64,000 nucleotides of DNA from Laguncularia racemosa. Lineage: Eukaryota > Streptophyta > Magnoliopsida > Myrtales > Combretaceae. The DNA lies in the NCBI GenBank assembly GCA_037954665.1, contig JBBMOL010000013.1, forward strand, positions 2,604,001 to 2,668,000, in the 5' to 3' direction. The notes beneath the pieces were generated by a model. It made no database searches. It was given only the letters and a program-made list of their open reading frames with translations, and was not told the origin of the DNA. Numbering within the stretch: the stretch's first letter is position 1; every line of letters starts with the position of its first letter. Made by a program: the position numbers and the translations under genes. Positions 24,100-35,663 of this stretch are shown piece by piece.

Positions 24100-27000
24100 C
24101 ATGGGTGAATTGCAGAATATTCATCAATCTTACAAACTTAATGGCTAAAACTATTTGAAATGGTCTCAACTTGTCCGTAATATCTAAAAGGTAAGGAAAT
24201 TGGACATATTCTGGTACAGGACCTAAACCAGATGAGCGAAACTTCGAGATTTGGGATGAAGAAGATTCATGATTATGCCTGGCTATGGAGTTCGATGACA
24301 CCGGAAATTAGTGATACATGCATGTTTCTAACCTCTGCAAAGGATATTTGGGATGCTCTTCATCAAACATACTCAAAGGCTAATGATGCAGCTCAAGTAT
24401 ATGAAGTTAAAGTAAAAACCGTGGCTACAAAACAAGATAGTAAAACTTTAATGGAATATACTAATTTGTTGCAAAATCTATGGCAAGAACTAGATCATTA
24501 TGAGTTATTGAAATGAAATGTTCTGATGATGCATAATTTTGAAGAGGTTCATTGAGAAAGATCGAGTATATGATTTTTTAGTTGGCCTAAATGCAGAGTT
24601 TGATCAAGTTAGAATCCAAATTCTACGTAAAGATAATGTCCCTTCTCTTAATGAGGTGAATTCTATGGTTAGGGTTGAGGAAAGTCGCAAAAGCATCATG
24701 CTAGCACCAGAGATATCTGAAGGATCAGCCTTGGTTGTACAAGAGAAACTCAATAGGAGCAAAATGAGAGATATGCCTCAAAATGATCCTCGTGACAGCT
24801 TATGGTGTTCTTATTATAAGAAACCAAGACAAACTAAAGATCGTTTCTGGAAACTATATGGAAAACCCTCTACTTTAAGCCGAAAGTGGGGCCAAAAGGG
24901 TAATCTAAAGGTACAACAGCAAGTAAATTGGTCGATTTTGTTTCACAATTGAATGGGGAAAATAACACAACTAAGATGAGATAGAAAAGCTCAGGAATCT
25001 ATTGGGATCATTAGAAAAGCCCAGCTCCTCTTGCTCATTAGCACTCTCTAGTAAGACTCTTTCTCATGAATCAAATACCTCAGATCAATCCATACAAGAC
25101 CATTAGATTATTGACTCAGGAGCCACAGACCACATGACACCTTCACCTGTTCATTTTTCAACCTATACACCTTGTCCTAGCAATAGGAAGGTTGCTGTTG
25201 CAAATGGATCAGTTACCATAGTGGCTGGTGTTGGACATGTTTAGCTGAATCCAACCTTGCTACTAAAAGATGTACTTCATGTCCCATAATTATCCACTAG
25301 TCTATGTCCATTCATAAAGTAACCCATGATTTGAATTGTAATGCCATGTTTTATCCCTCTCATTATGTATTTCAGGACCAGGTGACGGGGAAGAGGATTA
25401 GAGTTGCTAAGGAAAAGGGCAGTCTCTACTATCTTGATGCATCTACCATACATACATCAACTGTCAAGCATATCACTTTAGGGTCTTATTTTACAGTTTC
25501 AAATAAAGATGTCATTCAACATTTTCGTTTTGGTCATCCTCCATCTACTGTCTTAAAGACAATGTTTCCATCTTTGTTTAAGAATGTTAAGTCGAAGACC
25601 TTCATTGTGATGTATGTGAATTTGCCAAACATAAAAGGGTCTCTTTTCCAATGAGTAATAATGGAAGTTCTTTACCTTTTTCGTTAAGTCACTATGATAT
25701 TTAAGGACCATCTAGAAATCCTAATCTTATAGGAACCAAGTGGTTTGTGTCTTTTATAAATGATTGTACTAGAGTCTCTTGGATATTTCTTCTTACGCAT
25801 AAATCATATTTGACTACCGTTCTTCCAAACTTTATTACCATGGTAAACAATCAATTTGGTGTAAAGATAAAAAGATTTCGATATGATAATGCTAGGGATT
25901 ATTTCAATCAAGTTCTTTCATCATATTTCCAACAAAAAGGGATAATTCATAAGTCATCTTGTGTAGACACTCCCCAACAAAATGGGTTAGCTGAGAGGAA
26001 AAATGGCCACTTACTAACCATGACACGGGCTTTACTCTTCCAAAACAATGTTCTAAAATCATATTAGGGAGAAGCTATCCTTACTGCTACACATATCATA
26101 AATTGCTTACCCTCCAAAACTTTAGGGGATAAAACACCAATGCAACTTCTTTCTGAGTTTTACCCTAACATTAGAACAAGAAATAATATAAATCCTCGGA
26201 TTTTTTGCTGTCCAGCATTTGTTCATGTACTTAGCCACAACAGAAGTAAACTTGATCCATAAGCAATCAAGTGTGTGTTTGTTGGGTATTCTCCAACAAA
26301 GAAGGGCTACAAGTGTTATCACCCACCTACACAGAAATTTTATGTTTCTATAGATACACATTTGAGGAGGGCCAATCTTTTTTCTCTCAACATTATCTTC
26401 AGGGGGAGTCTAATTCAATGGAAGAAGAGAAGGCAAATGAGTTATCCTTTCTTGAACTACCAATATCACATTCTTCAATGCCATTATCTAAATCACCTCC
26501 ACCAGAACCAAGCCTTGAAACTGTTGAAACAGAAATAGTCCCTACTAATGACAACCTTGACAGTAGAAGGTATGGACAGGTATATTCAAGAAGAGGAGTC
26601 CCGACTCTATATCTTACGCAACTCCAAAACTCAGATTCTACTCCTAGAAATGAGGTATGTATAGATTCAATTCCTTTAACTGTTCCATCTAATCTTGACC
26701 TACCTATTTCCTTGCGAAAAGGGTTTAGAGAGTGTACTAAGCATCCAAAATACCCATTGGCCAAATCAATATCTTTTCATAGATTTTCTCAATCTCACAA
26801 AAGTTTCTTAGCTAACATAACCATCATTCAAATTCCTAACAACTTATCTGAGGCTTATATCTGATGAGAAATGGAGAGAGGCTCTTGAGAAGAATGGAAC
26901 TTGGGAAGTTGTAGAACTACCAAAAAACAAAAAAATAGTGGGATGCAAATGGGTGTTTGCTGTAAAGTACAAGTTTGATGGGTCTTTAGAAAGATACAAG

Positions 27001-28287
27001 GCGAGGCTGGTAGCTAAGGATACACTCAAACTTATGGAATAAATTATGAGGAAACTTTCCGCACCAATAGCTAAGATTAATACTGTGAGAATTCTTTTGT
27101 CACTAGCTGCAAATTTTGATTGGGATTTATAATAGTTCGATGTAAAAAATGCGTTTCTTCATGGGGATTTAGAAGAAGAAATATATATGGAGATGCCACC
27201 AGGATTTGGAAAAGATATAAAAGGGAATAAGGTTTGTAGACTAAAGAAGGCATTATATGGACTCAAACAGTCCTCGAGGGTGTGGTTTAGCTGGTTTACT
27301 AAGGTAATGATCAACAATGGGTATAAGCAAAGTCAGGGCAATCATACATTATTCATCAAGCATATGACTTCAGGGAGAGTGACGGCACTCTTGGTGTATG
27401 TTGATGACATAATTGTTACTGGAAACGATGTGAAAGAGAAGGAGATCTTAAAAACTTGTTGGCAAGAGAGATCAAAGTCTTGGGAAAATTGAAATATTTT
27501 CTAGGGATAGAAGTAGCTAGGTGTCGACAAGGTATTTTCATTTCCCAACAAAAGTATGTAGTTGATCTTCTGAAAGAAACCGGCAAGATAGGCTTGTAAA
27601 CCCACTTCAACACCAATTGAACTCAATCACAACTAAGCAAAGTTGAGGATGATAAAGATGTGGATAAGGAAAGATTTCAAAAGTTGGTTGGAAAGCTAAT
27701 ATACTTAGCACATACACGACCAGATATTACATATGTTTTGTGTAGTAAGTCAATTCATGCACAATCCTAAGGAGGTTCATCTACAAGCTATAAACCATAT
27801 ACTTCATTATTTGAAGGCTAGTCTAGGTAAAGGAATTTTATTTAAGAATGGTGGAGGGCTTACCCTTGAAGCTTACATAGACGCGGACTATGTTGGTTGT
27901 TCGGTTGATCGACGGTCGACAACAAGCTACTGCACTTTCTTAGGAGGTAATTTAGTTACATGGAGGAGTAAGAAACAAAACATGGTGGCTCGATCAAGTG
28001 CAGAAGCGAAATTAAGGGCTATAGCTCAAGGGGTTTGTGAGCTTTTGTGGTTAAAGATTATTCTTGAAGATCTGAAAATAGAGTGGGAGGAACCTATGAG
28101 ACTATATTGTGATAACAAATCAGCTATCAGCATTGCACACAATCCAATACAACATGATAGGACAAAGCATGTCAAAATTAATAGACATTTTATAAAGGAA
28201 AAGTTAGACAACAAATTGATTTGTACACCTATATTTCTACAAAGAACAACTAGCAAATATGTTTACAAAAGGGTTGAGTTTTCCTAA
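24100..28287 (+). pseudogene. Copia-B gag-pol, inactivated
   Basis: In order: Gag (24232-24952, with DIWDALHQTYSKANDAAQVY and YDFLVGLNAEFDQVRIQI), then protease near 25110 with an intact DSGATDHMT word. Gag-pre-integrase follows (25304-25654, HFRFGHPPSTVLKTMFPSLF), then the integrase core (25747-26067, DTPQQNGLAERKNGH retaining the catalytic Glu). RT is at about 26870-27500 with YVDD intact (LLVYVDDIIVTGN), and RNase H at 27733-28287 (DADYVGCSVDRRST). Stop codons interrupt Gag, the region before integrase, and RT (for example at 26065 and 27130). All domains are present, so it decayed by point changes rather than deletion. Confidence 0.82.
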
Positions 28288-28349
28288 TTTCTCAACAATT
28301 ATATCCAAGGCTGGGAATGGATGATATATATTCATCAGCTTGAGGGGAG

Positions 28350-28560
28350 TGTTAGAAGACCACAACATTAAATTAGGAAATTTTTTATTTAGGAAGTTTT
28401 TTAATATAGAAATCTCAAGATAATTAGAATAGGTTAAGAATAAAATATGCTTTCCTATTTTTCCTAATCTTGTTAGCAATGTATAGTGTATATATATATA
28501 TAATAACCTTTATGTATAATAAAATTCAAGTGTGAGAGAATTTTACTCTTCACGTTTTAT
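28350..28560 (+). repeat. Copia-B 3' LTR
   Basis: Direct repeat of 23505-23714, preceded by the purine tract and followed by copia-C sequence. Confidence 0.83.
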
Positions 28561-29842
28561 GACAAGATGGAACAAGAATTGTTAAATAGTTGTAAAGAGG
28601 GTGAGAAAGACACTTTTCCAGCCTGTCACTGGATGTTTTTCTCCATTTGCATTCGTGATCTAAACCCTTTTTGGGTTGATGGTTTTAACAAAGTCTTGAG
28701 AATCAAAGGTCATATAATCCGTTGCTCTGAAATCAATTATCCAACCTTGGTTACCTGATTCATTTTGAGCCATGGAACAGCTTGCTACTGTTGTAGAAGA
28801 CTCCTCTTGAGGAACAAGAGAAAGATGGGTTCAATAGGTGCCATCTCCACATTAGCAAGTGTTGCATGGCCTGCTTCACATTTCCTCTTTGCCTTCAATT
28901 CATGCCACCAATCTGGATATCCATGTACCATAAAGAAAGTTTCTTTTGTATGCTTCATGTTTCCACAATGAGTACAATCATTTTCTTCAGCTGGGTCTTT
29001 GTTTGTGTAAGGACCCCTTTTTCCATTAGAAACAAATCTGAAGTGTAGGTTGCTGATGTGACTTCTATCCTCCTTTGGATATCATTGATACGCTAGAGGT
29101 TGTGTCTTCTTTCGTCAACATCACCATCTATCTATGATCTTCCTTGCAAACATATGCATAGGCTTGCTCTATCGTAGGAAAGGGTTGCAAGCGTAGAGCA
29201 TCTACTCGAATGTTGTCCAACCTATCATCAAGTCCATCCAACAAATTATAAACTTTATCTGCTTACATCATGGAGTTGTACTTCTGTATATCAATCTCGC
29301 AACTCATGGGATTTAGACATCTAAAATCAATCTCTCTAAAGTCCTTAAAGAGTATTATAGTACGTCTCAATTGATCCTCCATTTTGTCACAGGCTTGACA
29401 CTTTTCTCTTAAGTTCATAAACTTGTGAGGTGTTCGTGCCATCAAAATACATCGTGGCAACAACATCCCACACAACTTTGGTAGTTGGAAATCTAATAAT
29501 ATAATTTCCAATTAAGGTAGGATCCATAGAACTAATCAGCCACCATTTAACAATTGCATTCTCTATTCTCCACTTTCTAAATGTTGGATCTGTTTCAAAG
29601 GGTTTTGGCAAATCTCCGTTGATGTATCCTAATTTATCTTTGGCAGCAAGATACATCTGCATAACCCGAGACCAAATCCTATAGTTTTTATCATCCAGCT
29701 TCACGCTAATAGGAGTAATAACTGGATCATTGTTTGCTGATATTGGTGCTTGGCTGAACATTTGTGATATCCTTGATGTTATATCATCAAGAATTGAAGG
29801 TCCTGTTTGCAAGTTTTCAGTGGAAGGTGTTTGATCCCCCAT
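28561..29842 (-). pseudogene. Copia-C gag and protease part
   Basis: The first 151 residues form an open Gag (29842-29387), with the UBN2-type pattern LDDKNYRIWSRVMQMYL, KWWLISSMDPTLIGNY and VVWDVVATMYF. Gag continues in broken frames (LLDGLDDRLDNIRVDALRL near 29220). The CCHC region is decayed. A protease segment near 28700 keeps the order of the DSGATDHMT motif but with changes. The segment ends where copia-B is inserted. Confidence 0.75.
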
Positions 29843-29902
29843 GGAGATTCTTCCTTCTATTTCTCTAATTTCCAGGTCCTAGAGCGTGTGGCTCTGATAC
29901 CA

Positions 29903-30074
29903 TGTTTAAAATAAATCAATTTTCCTTATTCAATTCTAAAATTACAAGCCTCTACTTATAGTATTTGCAGATATATATCAATAAGAAAATACAACTATAT
30001 TCCTATATTAACTAATCTAAATCTTTGACTCCATGATTCTAGGGATCATAGAAAATCTCTAGCTCATACCAACA
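29903..30074 (-). repeat. Copia-C LTR (5' LTR)
   Basis: Begins TGTTTAAAATAAATC and ends CATACCAACA. It lies directly beside the tRNA-Met primer site, so it is the 5' LTR of the minus-strand element. Confidence 0.85.
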
Positions 30075-30079
30075 TAATA

Positions 30080-33000
30080 TTCATAGCAAACTATCCAGAC
30101 AAAGTTTCTTCACGCTTAGGTGAACATTCTTTTCCTCTTGCGCTGCTTCTTTTTCCTACGACCAAAGGAGTTGGAACATTTATTGCTTTTTGGATTGCTC
30201 CCTAATGATTAGTTCATCTAGATGAGAAGCTTATTTAATAGAGTATTCTCATACACCTCCATCTCATCATCGTTGTCGCTCTTGGGGTTATCAGGTTACT
30301 CGCCCAAAGGATCATGACTAGGCACTTCCTCTTGTTGGGCTAAGGAACCTCATACACATGTGGTAGCTAGGGAGCTTAGGCGTGTCTCATTTATCTGGTA
30401 TTTCCATAGCTCTAAAGGGGACCTCATTCTCAACCTTAACCTCTATTACACTAGAGGGTTCCTCTCTCTCTCTCTCCCATTCCTTCCCTTTCTTGTTTTA
30501 GGGGGGATTAGACTTCTTCGCTAACCTCTAACCTCTCTTAACAAAGCGGAGTGTCTAGCATGTTGTTTGTGTCAGCTTCTTCCATGCACACCTTCTTCTT
30601 TCGTTCCTCCCTACGGTGATCTAGAACCCATTAATCCCCTTTGGCCTTAAAGCTACCGGATGCATCGTGAGCCTTAGTCTTTTAGGCTTGGTTGCAAGAG
30701 TAGCCGAAGACCTTGCATTGTCTACACTTGAGGGGAAGCCACAAATACTATATGTGGATAATAGATAGGGAACCATCCAACCTTTCTAACTTCGGTTGAG
30801 TGATCAACTCCTCCCTCGTGTCGATTTCCACTAGCACAGGGGCTTGGTTTGCCCATTATCTAAAGGTTATTAGGGCATCAACTTTGATTGGGGTGCCAAA
30901 GCCACTCACAATATGGCTTACTCCTTCCACGTTCAGGTATTCACAAATAATACAACTGAACATCACCTATATCAAAACATGGGTGGGTTGTGGTATGTCA
31001 AGCAACATTCCCTTTCACCATTTCTGCAAGATGAGGTATCGTTGTGCAAAATACTATGGTTTCTTAGGATGGGAGTCAAATCCACTTCTTTAGTAAACTT
31101 GAAATAGAAGAGACCCTCCTTACTTGCCAAAACATTAAGGACACCATGCTCTTTCCAGACTCGTAGGGCCGTCATGGAGACTAGTGATACGCTCAGAACG
31201 TATATATAAAATGGGAGCGTAAATTGCAGCAAGTGCACTGGTCGTATCAAGTAATAGAGTGGTGAAAAGTAAGATTGTCGATCCCTCGAGGAACCAATAG
31301 AGTACTAGACCTATGGCAATTCTTATCAATATCTAGGAGATTAAAGAGGGGCTTTGAAATGTCTAAGCTAAAAATTTAACTTAAAGCAAACAAGGAGAAT
31401 TTTATGAAGAATCTATCAATTATGAACGCGGGAAATTAGAATTCACCCTAGATCCATTAATTAAACTGCTACCATGTTATATCAACTAGTGGTTATAAGG
31501 TTATTCAAGTGAGTTTAGAAAATCCTTTTTAAGGATGTTAACCTTAAATCAATTAGTCGGCTTCCACGTCTCCAATTAACCAAGGAATCAAAATTATGTT
31601 CATACACCTCCCGATGTTACAAACAACTAATGCCCTAAATCAATTAACCCTAATCCCTTAGTGATTAATTAACAAGAAACATTGCATTGCGCCTACCATA
31701 AACTCTAATTAAACCAATTATCTCAACTCCCGTATTGATAATCAATCTAATTAAGAATTCCTAACAAATCCTAATCAACTCCCGTATCAAAAGGATTTCT
31801 AACAATTATAATCAAAGACCAATTATAATTGAAATCAAAGGAATTGTAATCATGAATAATCCTAATAATTCCTAATCATATAACATGGCTACAATTATCC
31901 TTTTAACATTCTAGGGTTTCATCCAATTTCCCAAGGAAAAGACTTAGCAATTCATGGAGATAAAGACATAATTATGATTCAAGGAGATTCGCGTAAAAGA
32001 AATCATATTTAATGGTTGGATCAAATGCTTGAATTGCATATCAGAAATGAAGTTCAGAAATCACCAATTCAACAATACAAATAATACTTTAATTGAAAGG
32101 AACTCCACAAATCCTTCACAAAGGATGATAATCTCCACGAAGATCACAAAGTTTTCTTCAAGATTTGATCTCCACAATTCTCCCTTAAAACTAGGTTAAA
32201 ACTACTCTAAGAACACTAAAATTTGACAAAAGTTCCTCCACAAATCGACCTAGGACCTATATATATGCAAGGGGAGGTGAGAAGATGCAATTAAAACAAG
32301 ACCGGCCCAAGGCCGGCTCAAGGCCGGAAGCCTTTATTTAAGCCGGCCATAATGGCCGGCAGCTTTGCTTTTTTTTTTTTTTTTCCTTTGCCATCCTTCA
32401 ATCTTTTCATGCTTCAATTTGTATGCAATCTCTCCAAATTGATTAAGCTTTGAACTCAAAGTCCTCCAACATCTGAAATGTAAAAATAAACATGATTAAG
32501 TACCATTTCCTTGTGATTTCTCTAAAATCAATAATGAATACTCGCAAATCGCTTAATGAATTATGAGTAAAATATGCCTTTATCAACTAGCAAGAAGGGC
32601 ATTTTCCATCTAAGTAGCTAACCAATGTTGAGTTCCAATAAGTTGTGCCTTGATCCTCCATAGCCTTTGGAATTCTCACTCGTAGTACACCTCTTTTTTT
32701 TTTAACTAGAGGGACAAAATGAAGATTAAACTTCGATATAGATGCTGGAGCCTTAGGCGTACATGCATGGGCGTAAGACCTTAGTTCATGCATGTTGCTG
32801 ATGGTGGTACCAATCGAAGGATGTGGTTTTCTAAGGTAGTTTCCTTGTTCAATTTTGTCTAATAGGTCATGGACTTCCTCTAAGGTAGTATTACCAAAAG
32901 AGGAATTACTCTAGGCAATGGACAGGATGTAAGCAGGGAACAAGATCTGTATGCTCTCTAGGAAAAGTTGGTCAGGGTTAACTTTTCCATTATTGTTATT

Positions 33001-33264
33001 AACTTGAGGAGCCTTGTCTTTATGTGCACAAGGCTCCAAATTTCCGGTTTTGGCTATAGTCTGCTAGGCCTTTCCTAGGAGAGCAAAAGTATCCTTTGCT
33101 TTATCACCAAGTTGATCATTCAATAATACTACCTCGGGAAGTGTTTCTTGGAAATTGCAACTCGGTTTTTCAAAGAAAGCCAGAGGAAAGTGATCCCTTA
33201 GGGTCAACCGGTGGCCAATGCCCTTCTTGGCCACCTCCAGACGCTTGGTTAATCCACCTCTCAT
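30080..33264 (-). pseudogene. LINE ORF1 remnant (DUF4283-type)
   Basis: Minus-strand product of the plant LINE ORF1 class, a nucleic-acid-binding protein with a DUF4283 domain. Visible pieces are TTYWNSTLVSYLDGKCPSC (ending near 32590), then after the solo LTR VWKEHGVLNVLASKEGLFYF (about 31160-31100), and a basic lysine/arginine-rich C-terminus near 30150. The two pieces join at the duplicated ACTAG, which shows the solo LTR landed inside this gene. Many stops; no function expected. Confidence 0.65.
31185..32585 (+). mobile_element. Solo LTR (1.4 kb) inside LINE ORF1
   Basis: A 1401-bp unit starting TGATACGC and ending TTATCA, flanked by the exact duplication ACTAG (31180-31184 and 32586-32590), with no internal domain. 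TATATATATG at about 32257 and an AT-poor segment just after it suggest a plus-strand promoter. A GC-rich cluster with six CCGG-containing words lies at about 32301-32362. It interrupts LINE ORF1, whose reading continues across the empty site. A solo LTR is what LTR-LTR recombination leaves; the parent family cannot be named from this sequence. A short non-autonomous element with similar ends is the alternative. Confidence 0.72.
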
Positions 33265-33360
33265 TGGTGCTGAGGTGGACAGTTGGTTGGGGGGGTGGAG
33301 AAGGGGGGAGAAGTGAGAGCATTTTATCTCTCTACATGTATAAAGAAAAACAGTGTACTT

Positions 33361-33917
33361 AATTGTAAATGATTGATAATAACCTAATATTAAAGAGTAA
33401 ACTCATGAATCAATAATGACTGATCAAAAGTTCATACATTAAGGGAGAGTAATAATGAGTGTTCTAATCTCTCAAAGTCTAAAGATAAACCTTCTAAATA
33501 AGCCCTTGAACACTTCTAAGGGCAATTATGCACATAAAATGAAGCTTAATAATTAAAAATAAGATAAAACATGGAGTTCCATGAACTAGATCCTACAACT
33601 ACAGTTTGGATAGGAGTAGTACTACCATTCAAATGATTTCAATTCTAAGGTCACCAGTGTCCAGATGGCAGGGTGACCTACCATTTGGATGGTAAGTCTT
33701 CGGAATCTTACCAATTGGATTCGGGAGAACATGACATTCGAATGGTGATCTTGGCTTCTTTTGATGTCCATTTGGTACAACTGTTACTGTCCGGACAATG
33801 GACTCTATATAGCTGCTCTTCAAATTTCTGCACTCTCCCATTGCTCTAGCCATTGTGTCCTGAACCTGGTTCATCCTTTGACTCTTCCTTGGGTTGTTCT
33901 GGGTCTTGATTGCATCA
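33361..33917 (-). repeat. Gypsy-1 5' LTR, second part
   Basis: Continues the LTR interrupted at 12512 by the LINE, aligning with about 9660-10214. Ends TTGCATCA. Confidence 0.72.
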
Positions 33918-35663
33918 ATTAGAGTCTTCAATCATATACACAAAGCTTGTCTTTTAAAATAAAGCACTAGGTTCATTTGCCATAAATGTAATTCAGAGTT
34001 ACATCTTACATATGTACAATTTGCATTAAAATTTCGAAGTAATTAATAGGGCATAACAAATGTATACTTGCTTATGTACAACTCAAGGGAAAAAGGCCAG
34101 AGCTTTACATGATGGACACAGCTAGATCCCAATCATCTAATTCTTAATTTATTTACTACCTTGATCAGTGAAATCAGGATGAAGTTCAAAACGTTAAAAG
34201 TTGGCTCAATCTCTTCATGCTTTCAAGAATTCCAATCAAAGCATGTGATTACCAAGCATACTTATACTAGCCATCATGACATCAAGCCGTAAAGATGCAG
34301 CTTGGCAGAACTAGAATCCTCTGGAGATGAATAAACTAATCAGAAACAAGATGCTTGAGTAGATGGAGATAAGAAGGAAAGATTCCAACTTGAACTATGA
34401 CAATTGATGAATACGTCCAAAAAAGACACAAACTTGGAATATAAGGGAGAGCACGAATGTCTGCAATTCTGCCCTAGAATATGACAACATATCCTGAAGA
34501 ACACGAGGAAAAAAGACTAAGTTAAATGTTGGAGACAAAACAAAGGCGAAAGGTTTTGTGAGCTTGAATTGTGGCAATAGAAAGAAGTCCTGATCAAGCA
34601 ATCCATAAGACTACTGGGCTTGAGTTTTAAGCCAGAGAAGGGCTATAAATTTTACAAAGTCAGCTTTTAATGCAAGCCAACTATATCAATCGCTTTACGT
34701 AATAATAAAATGCACAACCCCCCAAACAACTGATTACATATTTTATGGGAAAGACTGGTGTATTAAACTCCATGAAACTTCTCTGAACAGCCTCTTAACA
34801 AAGTGCATTTGAAGCTTTCATGACAGGTATGTATATATATATATATATATATATATAACATCCATATAAACTAAATATTAGCGCATGTACTAACCTCCAC
34901 TCTATTCCCAGGGGCCTCATCTTTCATTGATTTCTACCATATTGGTTCCAATTGGAAACAAAACTGCGCATTTGCCTAAACATATAAAAATCAGGGAGAA
35001 AAGAATTACAAAGTTACTCAATAAACCAAACAATAGAAAGCAGATGATCCAAATATAATTTCCTAGCAATCAAACTATAGAGACAGATATTTAAGAATAC
35101 CGATTATATATATAGATATGTATTATTTTGATAATTTCCACTATTAAATCCTGAAGCAACAAGTAGCCTATTCCTTTCCATTACGCAAGCCAGAGAAATG
35201 TAAATCAAATGATGGAAGACAATAGTCCTCCATAACTCAAGGAAGACAAATGTCCTCAGTTAATAAACGCCCAAGGATTGCAAAAATTAAATATAGGAAG
35301 AGTTATAACTATAGGCTCAAATTCAAAAAGTTTTTCACCCTGAATGTGACGTGAGAAATGAAATGTTGTCAGGGCGAAACACACTGTACAAATTATAACA
35401 ATGCTTCTAAGAAATGAAGCCAATTAATGTAGGACACATTACACAAATGGAAGCCTCACCTAATAGCTCCACCTTCAGCATGTAACGAATCCTCCACTGC
35501 ATTCTGAATCATTGTCATATATGAAAATAGCCCGTCGAATGGCATCATATATTTCTGACACAAAATAATTAACCTTAAGATAAAAATTACTTCACCAAGT
35601 AACATGCATACACACTTTAACAAACATGATTACCTTATAAGCAAATCTTCTATACTTAATTAG
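33918..35663. other. Intergenic and 3' flank of the BRCT gene
   Basis: Contains a (TA)n microsatellite (34832-34857). The segment about 35470-35560 reads on - as an open stretch bordered by a plausible acceptor and donor. It may be a spliced 3' UTR exon of the BRCT gene; no coding role is supported. Confidence 0.35.

Larger units (their letters stand above)
23505..28560 (+). mobile_element. Copia-B: Ty1/copia element nested in copia-C
   Basis: Plus-strand element lying in opposite orientation to its host. LTRs at 23505-23714 and 28350-28560 both start TGTTAGAAGACCACAACA. The primer site TGGTATCAGAGC is at 23719 and the purine tract TTGAGGGGAG abuts the right LTR. Its removal rejoins copia-C between the protease region and gag-pre-integrase. 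I could not find a clean 5-bp duplication at the two ends, and the exact right end is uncertain by a few bases because both LTRs finish CACGTTTTAT rather than CA. Confidence 0.83.
15591..30074 (-). mobile_element. Copia-C: Ty1/copia element inserted at the LINE ORF2 start
   Basis: Minus-strand copia element with LTRs at 15591-15760 and 29903-30074. The primer-binding site for initiator tRNA-Met is at about 29892-29902 (TGGTATCAGAG on -), and a purine tract GAGGGGGAG (complement of 15761 onwards) abuts the 3' LTR. Flanks TAACA (15586-15590) and TAATA (30075-30079) look like a 5-bp duplication with one change. The LINE reads across the empty site as ATGAATATTA followed by CATCATG, placing the insertion in the first codons of ORF2. 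Own length is about 4.8 kb after removing gypsy-2 and copia-B. Confidence 0.85.
12513..33360 (-). mobile_element. LINE (non-LTR retrotransposon) inserted in the gypsy-1 LTR
   Basis: The minus-strand LINE has its poly(A) tail as a T-run at 12511-12522 and its 5' end at 33360. The 14-bp target duplication AATCGTAAATGATT / AATTGTAAATGATT (12499-12512 and 33361-33374, one mismatch) flanks it. Removing later insertions (15591-30074 and 31185-32585 plus their duplications) leaves about 4.95 kb, with ORF1 on the right and ORF2 on the left. Because the 5' end still reaches a UTR-like sequence, this was close to a full-length insertion before decay. Confidence 0.8.
9397..33917 (-). mobile_element. Gypsy-1: Ty3/gypsy deletion derivative, host of the whole nest
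   Basis: Its own sequence is about 3.7 kb; everything else between these ends arrived by later insertions. The left LTR (9397-10214) starts TGATGCAA. The right LTR is split into 12233-12512 and 33361-33917 and closes TTGCATCA, so the ends form the usual inverted pair. A primer-binding site for initiator tRNA-Met on - (TGGTATTAGAGC, complement of 12216-12227) lies just inside the right LTR, fixing orientation as minus. The interior keeps only Gag and part of protease. No convincing 5-bp target duplication is visible (TACAG on the left, ATTAG on the right), which suits a very old insertion. Confidence 0.75.

Noticed and set aside
35470..35560. Open minus-strand stretch downstream of the BRCT stop codon
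   Set aside because: The BRCT reading already ends in frame at 35664 after a complete second repeat; more likely a 3' UTR segment.
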